A model generated the notes under the pieces. That model was not told where the DNA came from. It saw only the letters and a program-made list of their open reading frames with translations, and searched no databases. A stretch of DNA of 64,000 bases from an uncultured Bacilli bacterium (GTDB lineage Bacteria > Bacillota_I > Bacilli_A > RF39 > UBA660). Shown one piece after another: positions 1 to 8,349 of this stretch; the first letter of the stretch is position 1, and the number at the start of each line of letters is the position of its first letter. The position numbers and the translations under genes are program-made. The stretch is from contig CAKPSB010000007.1 in the NCBI GenBank assembly GCA_934183155.1, positions 1-64,000 on the forward strand. The letters run 5' to 3'.

Positions 1-220
1 TAAACTTTTAATATGTATAATTTAATTGATTTGTTTTTTAACTTTTTATATCATTTTTTCTTTTTTATTCTTATTCATTGAAATATATAGTGGGTGAACA
101 CAAGTATTTATTTATAACTATATAATTTTGCTTTTGTTTAGTTTTTTGTTAATGCTTTTTTTAATTATAGCTTAATAAGTTTCATATTTTTATATTTAAA
201 CATTGAATATGGTTCTTCAA

Positions 221-236
221 TGTTTCACGTGAAACA
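221..236. promoter_or_regulatory. parS site 1
   Basis: Perfect 16-bp palindrome TGTTTCACGTGAAACA, identical to the Bacillus-type parS consensus bound by ParB/Spo0J. It is followed after 7 nt by a TGTGGAAAA nonamer. Confidence 0.95.
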
Positions 237-514
237 TTAATATTGTGGAAAAACATTTTTTTATAATTAATAAACTTAATATATAAAAATACATATATTC
301 TTTTATAAAATGAACTTTTAATATGTATAATTTAATTAATTTGTTTTTTAATTTTTTATATCATCTTTGTTTTTTTATTCTTATTCACCAAAATATAGTA
401 GGGAACAAATATACCTATTTATAACTATATATTTTGCTTTTATTAATATTTTTATTAATTAATTTAATTAAATTTCATATCTTTTTTATTTAAGAATTGA
501 ATATGGTTCTTCAA

Positions 515-530
515 TGTTTCACGTGAAACA
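515..530. promoter_or_regulatory. parS site 2
   Basis: Second perfect TGTTTCACGTGAAACA palindrome, 294 bp after the first and in the same relative place in repeat unit 2; TGTGGAAAA again starts 8 nt after its last base. Confidence 0.95.
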
Positions 531-821
531 TTAGTGCTGTGGAAAAATACTTTTTTTATAATTAGTAAACTTAATATATATAAAGCATAAAATTTTCTAA
601 TTTTTTTAACAAAATGTACTTTGTATATATAATTTTCGTTAATTTATTATTTTTTAACTAGTTATATTGGTTTTGATTTTCTTTATTTATATTTAACAAA
701 CATGGAGTAGTGAATATACTTTCAATAAATACTAGTTTTATTTAGTTTTTTGTTAACATTTTTTAATCAATTTAATTAATTTTTATGTTTTTTTGTTTAA
801 AAATTAAATATGGTTTTTCAA

Positions 822-837
822 TGTTTCACGTGAAACA
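822..837. promoter_or_regulatory. parS site 3
   Basis: Third perfect palindrome, in repeat unit 3, with the same downstream TGTGGAAAA, whose A-run also supplies the T-tract of the gyrA terminator on the minus strand. Confidence 0.95.
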
Positions 838-847
838 TTAGTACTGT

Positions 848-876
848 GGAAAAAAAAGAACGTTTTTCAACGTTCT
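848..876 (-). terminator. Intrinsic terminator of recF-gyrB-gyrA
   Basis: Inverted repeat AGAACGT (857-863) / ACGTTCT (870-876). On the minus strand the hairpin is followed by a run of T (A-run 850-857 on the plus strand). It lies 25 bp past the gyrA stop, between parS 3 and parS 4. Confidence 0.85.
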
Positions 877-884
877 CTTGTTTA

Positions 885-900
885 TGTTTCACGTGAAACA
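885..900. promoter_or_regulatory. parS site 4, abutting the gyrA stop codon
   Basis: Fourth perfect TGTTTCACGTGAAACA, directly adjacent to the TTA (minus-strand TAA) at 901-903. Unlike sites 1-3 it has no DnaA-box-like nonamer beside it and lies only 47 bp from parS 3. Confidence 0.95.
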
Positions 901-3345
901 TTATTCATTTTTTTCATTTTCTTCTTCAGTATCTTTGTCAAGTAGGGCTATACTACTTACTTTTTGATTTTCTTTTAAGTTTATTAATCTTACTCCTTGA
1001 GCTACTCTTCCTGTTGTTGAAATTTGTTCGATTGGCAATCTAATTATTATTCCACTATCTGTGATTATCATTAAATCTTCATTTCCATTAACTAACTTAA
1101 ATGATACTATATTGCCATTTTTATCAGTAATATTAAGTGCTTTAACACCCTTGCTTCCTCTATGGGTCATTCGATATTCTTCTGTTTCAGTTCGCTTTCC
1201 ATATCCTTTTTCTGTTACAACTAGAATTTGTTGATTTGGCATAGCTATTTCGCAACCTACGCATTTGCCATCGCCTAAATCTATTCCTTTTACTCCAGCG
1301 GCAGTTCTTCCCATTATCCTAATTTCATTTTCATTGAATCTTATCATTCTACCGTTTGATGAGGCTATTATTATTTCATTTTCGCCCGTTGTTTTTTTAG
1401 CAGAAATTAATTCATCATCATCTTTTAGACTAATGGCTATTTTTCCATTTGATCTTATGTTTTCAAATTCACTTAAATTTGTTCTTTTTATCAAACCATT
1501 TTGTGTACAAAATACAATATTCTTACATTCGTCATTATTGCTTACTTTAAGCATTGTTTTTACTGTTTCGCCTTTTTCTAATGGTAATAGATTAACTATA
1601 GGTAAACCTTTTGATTGTCTACTGTATTGCGGTATTTCGTAACCTTTAACACGATATACTTTTCCTCTGTTTGTGAAGAACATTAAATAATCATGTGTTG
1701 ACATTGATAATAATTTTTCCACATAATCGTCTTCATTTGTGGTCATTCCTTTTATTCCAACACCACCACGGTTTTGTGTTTTATATGTATCTGATGTCAT
1801 ACGCTTAATATATCCTTTATTTGTTAGTGTTATAACAATATTTTCCACAGGTATCAATGATTCGTCCTCTATGTAATCAATGGCTGTCATATCTATATTT
1901 GTACGTCTTTCATCAGCATATTTATCTTTTATTTCTAACATTTCTGTTTTTATTATTTCTAATATTTTAGCTTCTGATTCTAAAATTTCTTTATACATTT
2001 TTATTTTTTCTAACAATTCGTTTAGTTCTGATTCAATTTTGTCTCTTTCTAATCCTGTTAGTCGTCTTAGTTTTAATTCTAAAATAGCTTCGGCTTGAGT
2101 CTGACTAATACTGTATTTATTTATTAATTTTTCTTTGGCTTCAGTATCCGTTTCAGCTTCTTTGATTATTTTTATAAAGTCATCTATATTATCAAGTGCT
2201 ATTTTATAACCTTCTAATATATGAACCCTTTTTTCAGCTTTATCTAAATCAAATTTAGTTCTTCTATAAATTACTTCTTTTTGATAATCTATATATTTTG
2301 ATATTATGTCTTTTAGACCTAATGTTCTTGGGGTTTTATTATCAATCATTAATAATATTATTCCATAAGTTGTTTGAAATTGTGTATGTTTATATAAATT
2401 ATTTAATACTACTTGTGGATTGGCGTCTTTTTTTAATGTTATGGTTATTTTAATGCCATCTTTTAAATCAGTGTGATAATCTGAAATTCCGTCTATTACT
2501 TTAGAATGAACTAATTCGGCTACTTTATTTTTTAATTCGGCGGTGTTTACTCCATATGGAACTTCATCAACTATTATGTAATGTCTTCCATTTTTTTCTT
2601 CAATGGTTGCTTTACTTCTTATTGTTATTGTTCCTCTTCCTGTTTCATAAGCCTTTTTTATTCCACTATTTCCTAATATTGTTCCGCCAGTAGGAAAGTC
2701 TGGTCCTTTGATATATTGCATTAATCCTAGGGTATCTATATCTGGATTATCAATATACGCAATGCATCCATCTATTACTTCTCCTAAGTTATGTGGGGGA
2801 ATGTTTGTGGCCATACCAACGGCTATTCCCATTGTTCCATTTACTAAAATATTTGGAAAACGAGATGGTAATACTAGTGGTTCTTTTCTTGTTTCATCGT
2901 AGTTTACTCCAAAATCTACAGTATTTTTATTAATATCTCTTAATAATTCTAAGGCTATTTTAGAAAGCCTAGATTCGGTATAACGCATAGCGGCTGCGCC
3001 ATCACCTTCAATATTACCAAAATTTCCATGACCATCTATTAACATATAGCGATAACTAAAATCTTGAGCCATACGAACCATAGCTTCATATATACTTGAA
3101 TCGCCATGTGGGTGATAATTACCCATAACTTCACCAACTGTTTTTGCACTTTTTTTGTGTGGCTTATCTGGGGTGTATCCTGATTCATACATAGAATATA
3201 ATATACGTCTGTGGACTGGTTTTAAACCATCTCTTAAGTCAGGTAAAGCCCTTGCTTTGATAACACTCATGGAATATTCTATAAATGAGCTTTCGATTTC
3301 ATTTACAATGTTGTTTTCTAATAATCTATCTCTTTCTTGATCCAT
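901..3345 (-). CDS. gyrA: DNA gyrase subunit A
   Basis: The 814-residue A subunit of type IIA topoisomerase, which breaks and rejoins DNA and with GyrB introduces negative supercoils. The catalytic tyrosine is Tyr122 in AAAMRYTES. The quinolone-determining region reads HPHGDSSIYEAM, with Ser83 and Glu87 in E. coli numbering, an unmutated Gram-positive-type sequence. A GyrA-box-like QNRGGVG and the six-bladed C-terminal DNA-wrapping domain follow. The ATG is preceded by a strong AGGAGG 9 nt upstream. It is last in a recF-gyrB-gyrA operon (10 bp after gyrB) and ends in a terminator within the parS cluster. ParC is unlikely because of the gyrB/recF context. Confidence 0.97.
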   Translation of the reverse strand: MDQERDRLLENNIVNEIESSFIEYSMSVIKARALPDLRDGLKPVHRRILYSMYESGYTPDKPHKKSAKTVGEVMGNYHPHGDSSIYEAMVRMAQDFSYRYMLIDGHGNFGNIEGDGAAAMRYTESRLSKIALELLRDINKNTVDFGVNYDETRKEPLVLPSRFPNILVNGTMGIAVGMATNIPPHNLGEVIDGCIAYIDNPDIDTLGLMQYIKGPDFPTGGTILGNSGIKKAYETGRGTITIRSKATIEEKNGRHYIIVDEVPYGVNTAELKNKVAELVHSKVIDGISDYHTDLKDGIKITITLKKDANPQVVLNNLYKHTQFQTTYGIILLMIDNKTPRTLGLKDIISKYIDYQKEVIYRRTKFDLDKAEKRVHILEGYKIALDNIDDFIKIIKEAETDTEAKEKLINKYSISQTQAEAILELKLRRLTGLERDKIESELNELLEKIKMYKEILESEAKILEIIKTEMLEIKDKYADERRTNIDMTAIDYIEDESLIPVENIVITLTNKGYIKRMTSDTYKTQNRGGVGIKGMTTNEDDYVEKLLSMSTHDYLMFFTNRGKVYRVKGYEIPQYSRQSKGLPIVNLLPLEKGETVKTMLKVSNNDECKNIVFCTQNGLIKRTNLSEFENIRSNGKIAISLKDDDELISAKKTTGENEIIIASSNGRMIRFNENEIRIMGRTAAGVKGIDLGDGKCVGCEIAMPNQQILVVTEKGYGKRTETEEYRMTHRGSKGVKALNITDKNGNIVSFKLVNGNEDLMIITDSGIIIRLPIEQISTTGRVAQGVRLINLKENQKVSSIALLDKDTEEENEKNE

Positions 3346-3355
3346 ACGTTACCTC

Positions 3356-5281
3356 CTATATATCTAAATTTTCTGCGAATTGGGCATTTTCTTCTATAAA
3401 TTTTCTTCTTGGTTCTACTTCTTCGCCCATTAATTTAGAAAATGCTTCATCAGCTTTCATGGCATCATCAACTGTTATTTTTCTTAAAACTCGGTGGTTA
3501 ATATCCATTGTTGTTTCGTTTAATTCAGGTGGATCCATTTCACCTAAACCTTTCATTCGGGCTACTTCATATTTGGTATTTTCTTTTAAAGAAGCTATAT
3601 ATTTGTCTTTTTCTTCTTCATTTAAAACATATTTAACTGTTTTTCCATGCTTTATACAAAATAGTGGGGGAGTGGCTGCATAAACGTGCCCAGCTTCTAC
3701 TATTGGTTTAAAGAAACGGTAGAATAGTGTTAACAATAAAACTCTAATATGTGAACCATCTACGTCGGCATCGGTCATAATAATAATTTTATGATATCTT
3801 AATTTTTTTAAATCAAATTCTTGACCAATTCCAGTACCAAAAGCAGTTATTATTGTTCTTATTTCTTCATTTGCTAAAGCTCTGTCTAATCTAGCTTTTT
3901 CGACGTTTAATATTTTACCTCTTAGTGGCAAAATGGCTTGTGTCATAGAATCACGGCCTTTTTTAGCGGAACCACCGGCACTATCTCCCTCGACTAAAAA
4001 TATTTCACATTTTGCAGGATCTTTATCTTTACAATCTGCTAATTTACCACCAAAATTTATAACATCTAAATCACTTTTTCTTCTTGTTAATTCTCTTGCT
4101 TTTTTGGCAGCAACTCTTGCTCTGGCAGCTGTCATATTTTTTTCTATAATTATTTTAGCTTCGTCTGGGTGTTCAAGTAAATATCTTTCAAATCCATCGG
4201 AAAATACTTTATCAGCTAACTTTCTTACTTCTGAATTTCCTAAGCGTCCTTTTGTTTGACCTTCAAATTGTGGGTTAGGGTGTTTACAAGAAATAATCAT
4301 AGTTAGTCCTTCTTTAACATCATCACCACTTAGTGAGGCATCTTTATCTTTCAAAAAATTGTTTTTTCTAGCATAGTTATTTAATACTCTTGTTAAAGCT
4401 CTTCTAACACCTTCTTCGTGAGTTCCACCATCGTGTGTATTAATATTATTAACGAATGAATAGACGCTTTCAGTATAACCAGTATTGTACTGCATAGCTA
4501 CTTCGAAAAAAACGCCTTCATCTTCGCCTTCTAGGTGAATTATGTCACTTTGAATTGGTGTCTTATTTTTATTTAAATATTTTACATATTCACTAATTCC
4601 ACCTTCATAATGGAAAACATCTTCTATTTTGTTTGAATCATCTCTATTATCTCTTAAAGTTAGTTTTAAACCTCTATTTAAAAAGGCTAATTCTCTTGTT
4701 CTTGTTTTTAAAATATCATAATCAAATATGTCGGAATCAAATATATCGGCATCAGGTTTAAAAGTTACTGTTGTTCCAGTTTTATTTTCATCACATGTTC
4801 CAATAACCGTTAGATGTTGTTTTGTTTTTCCACCATTTTCAAATTTGGCTTCGTTAATTTTACCATTTTTATAAACAGTTACATTAACCCAAGATGATAA
4901 AGCATTAACAACAGATGCTCCAACTCCATGAAGACCACCTGATACTTTATAGCCGCCGCCTCCAAATTTTCCACCAGCATGTAAAACTGTATAAACTGTT
5001 TCTACTGTGGAAAGACCTGTTTTTGGATGAATACCAGTTGGTATACCACGTCCGTTGTCACTTACTGTTACAGAATTACCTTTATTTATGGTTATTTCTA
5101 TGTGATTACAATAGCCAGCTAATGCTTCATCTATACTATTATCAACGATTTCCCAAACTAAATGGTGAAGACCTTTAACGTCTGTTGTTCCAATATACAT
5201 TCCTGGTCTTTTTCGAACGGCTTCTAATCCTTCTAAGACTTGAATGTCTGATTCATTATAGTGTTGTTTGTTTTCGTTCAT
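3356..5281 (-). CDS. gyrB: DNA gyrase subunit B
   Basis: ATPase subunit of gyrase, 641 residues, the usual Gram-positive length. The GHKL ATP-binding site is visible as DNGRGIP and GGLHGVGASVV near residues 85-130, followed by the transducer and a Toprim domain with EGDSAGGSAKKGRD and DADVDGSH for Mg binding. The end ENAQFAENLDI is typical. The start ATG has GAGGTG upstream. It lies 2 bp downstream of recF and 10 bp upstream of gyrA, so the three are probably co-transcribed and translated in series. Confidence 0.97.
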   Translation of the reverse strand: MNENKQHYNESDIQVLEGLEAVRKRPGMYIGTTDVKGLHHLVWEIVDNSIDEALAGYCNHIEITINKGNSVTVSDNGRGIPTGIHPKTGLSTVETVYTVLHAGGKFGGGGYKVSGGLHGVGASVVNALSSWVNVTVYKNGKINEAKFENGGKTKQHLTVIGTCDENKTGTTVTFKPDADIFDSDIFDYDILKTRTRELAFLNRGLKLTLRDNRDDSNKIEDVFHYEGGISEYVKYLNKNKTPIQSDIIHLEGEDEGVFFEVAMQYNTGYTESVYSFVNNINTHDGGTHEEGVRRALTRVLNNYARKNNFLKDKDASLSGDDVKEGLTMIISCKHPNPQFEGQTKGRLGNSEVRKLADKVFSDGFERYLLEHPDEAKIIIEKNMTAARARVAAKKARELTRRKSDLDVINFGGKLADCKDKDPAKCEIFLVEGDSAGGSAKKGRDSMTQAILPLRGKILNVEKARLDRALANEEIRTIITAFGTGIGQEFDLKKLRYHKIIIMTDADVDGSHIRVLLLTLFYRFFKPIVEAGHVYAATPPLFCIKHGKTVKYVLNEEEKDKYIASLKENTKYEVARMKGLGEMDPPELNETTMDINHRVLRKITVDDAMKADEAFSKLMGEEVEPRRKFIEENAQFAENLDI

Positions 5282-5283
5282 TT

Positions 5284-6393
5284 TTACACCTCTTTTAATA
5301 TTTTTCCATTTTTAATATGGATTAATTTTGCTTTGGATAGGAGTTTTTTATCTATACTATCTAAATTTGTGGTTGTTATTATTACTTGCATATCTTTGTC
5401 TATATGATTTAATAAATTATTTTTTTTAGCATTATCTAAATCACTGAACACATCATCAAGTAATATTATAGGGCTTGTTTTTTTATAATCTTTAAATATT
5501 TCTATTTCAGATAATTTTAAAGCTATCACAGCCATTTTTTGCTGGCCCTGAGAGCCAAAACTACAAAGGTTATTATCTTCTATGTTGAAGGTAAAATCGT
5601 CTCTATGAGGGCCGTATAAAGTTGTTTTGTGCTTAATTTCTTTTTCACGATTAAGTTTAAAGACTTCTTCTAATTTTGTTTTTATTGTATTTTTGTCAAA
5701 TGAGGTTATCTCAATGGATGGCTTGTATTTGATATTGAAACCTTTTAGGGTTGCTATTTCTTCAAATATTCTCGGACAGATATCATTTAACTTATCCACA
5801 TATTTTTTCCGCATTTGATAGATAAAAACACTTTTATTTATTAAATAATCAGTTAGAATATCAAAGTAATTTAAATCAATTTTTATACTTGCATTTAAAT
5901 CTTTTAAAAATTCATTTCTGATTTTTAATAGTTTGTTAAAATCAATTAAAGTCTGATAATAATTTTTTGAGATTTGTGATAGTTCAAGGTTGAAATATTT
6001 TCTTCTAACTCCCGGAAAGCCTTTTATTAAATCTAAATCTTCAGATGAAAAGATAATAATATTCATTTTTTCAATATAATCTGATAATTTTGTTATAACT
6101 TTATTATCTATTTTAACTGTTTTGCTTTTTTTTGATAATTCTATTTCCAGGTTATATGACATTTCTTTTTTTATTTTACCTTTAATATTGGCTTTCGTTT
6201 CACCTTGCTTTATCAAATTATCTGAAGTGAATGAGCGGTGGGAAGAGGTGAGGGCAAGTACATATATACTTTCCAACAAATTTGTCTTCCCTTGACCGTT
6301 TTGACCATAAATTATGTTTAACTTGTCAGCGAAGTCTATTTTTAAATTGTCATAGTTGCGAAAGTTGTTGACTGTTAACTTGTTTATGATCAT
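5284..6393 (-). CDS. recF: DNA replication and repair protein RecF
   Basis: SMC-like ATPase that loads RecA at gaps with RecO and RecR, 369 residues. Walker A GQNGQGKT is at residues 30-37, the ABC-type signature is GSQGQQKM, and Walker B is IILLDDVFSDLD. The first gene of the recF-gyrB-gyrA operon, with an extended -10 promoter about 75 bp upstream. In Bacillus rlbA/yaaA precedes recF and remB lies between recF and gyrB; both are missing here. Confidence 0.95.
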   Translation of the reverse strand: MIINKLTVNNFRNYDNLKIDFADKLNIIYGQNGQGKTNLLESIYVLALTSSHRSFTSDNLIKQGETKANIKGKIKKEMSYNLEIELSKKSKTVKIDNKVITKLSDYIEKMNIIIFSSEDLDLIKGFPGVRRKYFNLELSQISKNYYQTLIDFNKLLKIRNEFLKDLNASIKIDLNYFDILTDYLINKSVFIYQMRKKYVDKLNDICPRIFEEIATLKGFNIKYKPSIEITSFDKNTIKTKLEEVFKLNREKEIKHKTTLYGPHRDDFTFNIEDNNLCSFGSQGQQKMAVIALKLSEIEIFKDYKKTSPIILLDDVFSDLDNAKKNNLLNHIDKDMQVIITTTNLDSIDKKLLSKAKLIHIKNGKILKEV

Positions 6394-6468
6394 ATTTTAC
6401 CTCATTTCGGTTTTTAACCTCTTTTTTTTTGATTTATAGTATTTTGCATACTCCTATACCTCATAAAC

Positions 6469-6477
6469 ATTATATCA
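6469..6477 (-). promoter_or_regulatory. Promoter of recF-gyrB-gyrA (extended -10)
   Basis: On the minus strand the sequence reads TGATATAAT, an extended -10 box (TATAAT at 6469-6474). No good -35 is visible at 17 bp. The start of transcription would fall near 6462, about 70 nt before the recF ATG. Confidence 0.6.
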
Positions 6478-6499
6478 CAAAATGGGCTAAAATAAGCAA

Positions 6500-6524
6500 A
6501 AATAAGCTTTTTTTGAGCTTATTT
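6500..6524 (-). terminator. Probable terminator of comK
   Basis: Inverted repeat AAATAAGC (6500-6507) / GCTTATTT (6517-6524) just past the comK stop. The following minus-strand sequence is T-rich but interrupted. Related AAATAAGC sequence is repeated just beyond it. Confidence 0.55.
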
Positions 6525-6526
6525 AT

Positions 6527-6976
6527 TTAACTTTTTCGTTTTTTTAAAATTAGTAGTAGTTGCATTGCTCTAAATATTTGATTTTCAAGGGATGAAAACG
6601 ATATATTTAGTATTATTTCTAAACCATTTGAAAATATTATTTTACTTTTGTCTTCGCATTTTTCATATTTTAGAATGTTGTTTAAAGAAATCCATGAACA
6701 TCTATTTGTTTCAACTGCATTTGTGGGAAAAAAAATCAATTCACGTGTTTCTTCTACTATTATAGGCAATTTATATTTCATGCCTAAGGCATATTTTGAA
6801 GCTTCAATTCTTCCAGTTAAGGAACTACCATAATATCTGCAGTTATATCTTAATACTTCTCTAACTGATTTATCCATTATTATTGTTTCTGCTGATGATA
6901 TTATTTTTGATGTTTTTTTATTTTCTGGAATAATTGCATATGTTTCACTACTAATTTCATATTCTTCTATGAGCAT
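6527..6976 (-). CDS. comK: ComK-family competence transcription factor, short form
   Basis: ComK is the master activator of natural competence in Bacillus. This 149-residue protein matches remembered ComK sequence along its length: an N-terminal YEIxxxTYAIIPE, the RYYGSSLTGR motif at residues 47-56 (CRFFGSSYAGR in B. subtilis), PIIVEE, FFPT, CSWISLNN and FSNGLEI, then SFSSLENQIFRA. It stops about 40 residues before B. subtilis ComK (192 residues), so it lacks the C-terminal tail with the FMLYP MecA-binding motif. A strong AAAGGAGG precedes the ATG. It occupies the place between dnaN and recF normally held by rlbA/yaaA. Family assignment is firm; a competence role is inferred. Confidence 0.85.
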   Translation of the reverse strand: MLIEEYEISSETYAIIPENKKTSKIISSAETIIMDKSVREVLRYNCRYYGSSLTGRIEASKYALGMKYKLPIIVEETRELIFFPTNAVETNRCSWISLNNILKYEKCEDKSKIIFSNGLEIILNISFSSLENQIFRAMQLLLILKKRKS

Positions 6977-7048
6977 AATTTTCCTCCTTTGAAAAAGATA
7001 CCTCTCTTATACTCAAGTTTAATGTCGAATTTCGTTGTATTTTGTCGT

Positions 7049-7081
7049 AAAAGGTAATTTTTTTAAAAAAAAAGAACTTTT
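7049..7081. promoter_or_regulatory. Possible ComK AT-boxes upstream of comK
   Basis: Two AAAA-N5-TTTT motifs (7049-7061 and 7069-7081) separated by 7 bp lie upstream of comK. Bacillus K-boxes are two such AT-boxes spaced by 8, 18 or 31 bp. The spacing is off by one, the second box overlaps the dnaN terminator and the DNA is AT-rich, so chance is a real possibility. Confidence 0.3.
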
Positions 7082-7091
7082 AATAAGTTCT
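7062..7091 (-). terminator. Intrinsic terminator of dnaN
   Basis: Inverted repeat AAGAACT (7072-7078) / AGTTCTT (7085-7091) overlapping the dnaN stop, followed on the minus strand by a T-run (A-run 7065-7073). It separates dnaN from comK. Confidence 0.8.
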
Positions 7092-8201
7092 TATTGGTAA
7101 AATGAGTTGAATCAAGTCATCACTTTCGACATTTTTTAAAATTATTGGTTTGATTTCGCCATTAAACATTAATTCAATTTCTTCGGCTTCTAATGATTTA
7201 ATGGCATCCATCATAAACTTAGAATTGAAGGCTATTTTTATTTCACTATTATTATTTTTTTCCACAGCTATTTTTTCTTCAACAGTTCCTATTTCAGGAA
7301 TATTTGATGATATTAATGCTGTATTTGTTGATGTTTCAAATTTTATAGTATTTTTATCACTTTCACTTGTAAGTAGGGATGCTCTATCAATGGCACTATA
7401 TAAATCATCATATTTTACTTTCATTGTTAATTCATAGTTTTCAGGAAGTAATTTTGATGTATCTGGATAAGTTCCACTTATTAATCTTGTCATCATTGTT
7501 ATTGTGCCAAATTTAAAGACAACTTTATTTGCAAAAATATGCATTTCGACGTTACTTTCATCATCATTCATTAATTTAACAAATTCATTTAAATTTTTTG
7601 TTGGGATAATTATATTTGAATTTTCGGCTGCTTTTTGGTTTAAAACAATTGTTTTTACAGCAAGACGGTAAGAATCTGTAGCTGTGCATTTTATTATATT
7701 ATCATCTATTTTGAAATTAATTCCTGTTAAAACAGGTCTTGTTTCTGATGTAGATGTTGCAAATGCTGTTTGGTTAATAATTGTTTTAAAAAGTTTTTGA
7801 TTTAAAATTATTGGATTTTGATTAAATTCTAATTCTAAGTCAGGAAATTCACTTACATTACTACAATTTAGTGTAAATGATGAATTAGTGGTTGTAATAT
7901 AAAGCTTAGAATCTATTACTTCTTCTAAACTAATTAATTCATCAGGTAGTTTTTTTATTATTTCATATATATATTTTCCTGATACTACAATTTCTCCTTT
8001 AGTATCTATATTATTTATATATTTTTTATCAATAAATGTTTTTATAGAAATGTCACTATCAGTACTCATTAAATATAGGCCTTCATCTTGTAATTCAAAT
8101 TTTATACAATTTAAAATAGGTCTTAAGTTTTTATTTGATATACCTCTTATTACATAATTTAGGTGTTCTAAAAGAACATTTTGTTTAATTTCTAATTTCA
8201 T
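7080..8201 (-). CDS. dnaN: DNA polymerase III sliding clamp (beta subunit)
   Basis: Ring-shaped homodimer that tethers DNA polymerase to the template, 373 residues, normal length. It shows the three-fold repeated clamp fold and a C-terminal QLILPIRTY matching the conserved clamp end LILPIRT. The ATG has an AGGAG upstream. It follows dnaA on the same strand after 148 bp that hold half of the origin, as in Bacillus. Confidence 0.97.
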   Translation of the reverse strand: MKLEIKQNVLLEHLNYVIRGISNKNLRPILNCIKFELQDEGLYLMSTDSDISIKTFIDKKYINNIDTKGEIVVSGKYIYEIIKKLPDELISLEEVIDSKLYITTTNSSFTLNCSNVSEFPDLELEFNQNPIILNQKLFKTIINQTAFATSTSETRPVLTGINFKIDDNIIKCTATDSYRLAVKTIVLNQKAAENSNIIIPTKNLNEFVKLMNDDESNVEMHIFANKVVFKFGTITMMTRLISGTYPDTSKLLPENYELTMKVKYDDLYSAIDRASLLTSESDKNTIKFETSTNTALISSNIPEIGTVEEKIAVEKNNNSEIKIAFNSKFMMDAIKSLEAEEIELMFNGEIKPIILKNVESDDLIQLILPIRTY

Positions 8202-8349
8202 AAAAATTCTCCTTTATTTTTTATATATTAATGTTATTTTTTATTATTAGTGTGGAAAAAGTGGAAAAGTGGATAAAACCTTTATAATATAAGGATTTTT
8301 CTATTGTTTACACTATGTGGAAAAAGTGTTTAAAAATTAAAGTTTTACA
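8202..8349. other. oriC, dnaA-dnaN half (DnaA boxes and probable unwinding element)
   Basis: Noncoding 148 bp with four DnaA-box-like nonamers in one orientation: TGTGGAAAA 8251-8259, AGTGGAAAA 8260-8268, AGTGGATAA 8268-8276 and TGTGGAAAA 8316-8324. They surround an AT-only stretch (8280-8310) that could be the duplex-unwinding element. This arrangement downstream of dnaA corresponds to the incC half of the bipartite Bacillus origin. The exact melting site is inferred. Confidence 0.75.

Larger units (their letters stand above)
1..856. repeat. Degenerate ~300-bp tandem repeat carrying parS and DnaA-box-like sites
   Basis: Three imperfect copies of a very AT-rich unit follow one another, starting near 1, 311 and 615; for example aacttttaatatgtataa occurs near 4 and again near 313. 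Each copy ends with a perfect parS (221, 515, 822) preceded by an ATATGGTT(C/T)TTCA-like stretch and followed exactly 7 nt later by TGTGGAAAA (244-252, 538-546, 845-853), which reads TTTTCCACA, a DnaA-box variant, on the other strand. Copy spacing is 294 and 307 bp between parS sites. The array starts at the window edge and may continue to the left. I see no gene in it. Confidence 0.85.

Noticed and set aside
901..5281. Several plus-strand open frames of 60-130 codons opposite gyrA and gyrB
   Set aside because: They are antisense shadows of strongly conserved genes, without ribosome-binding sites.
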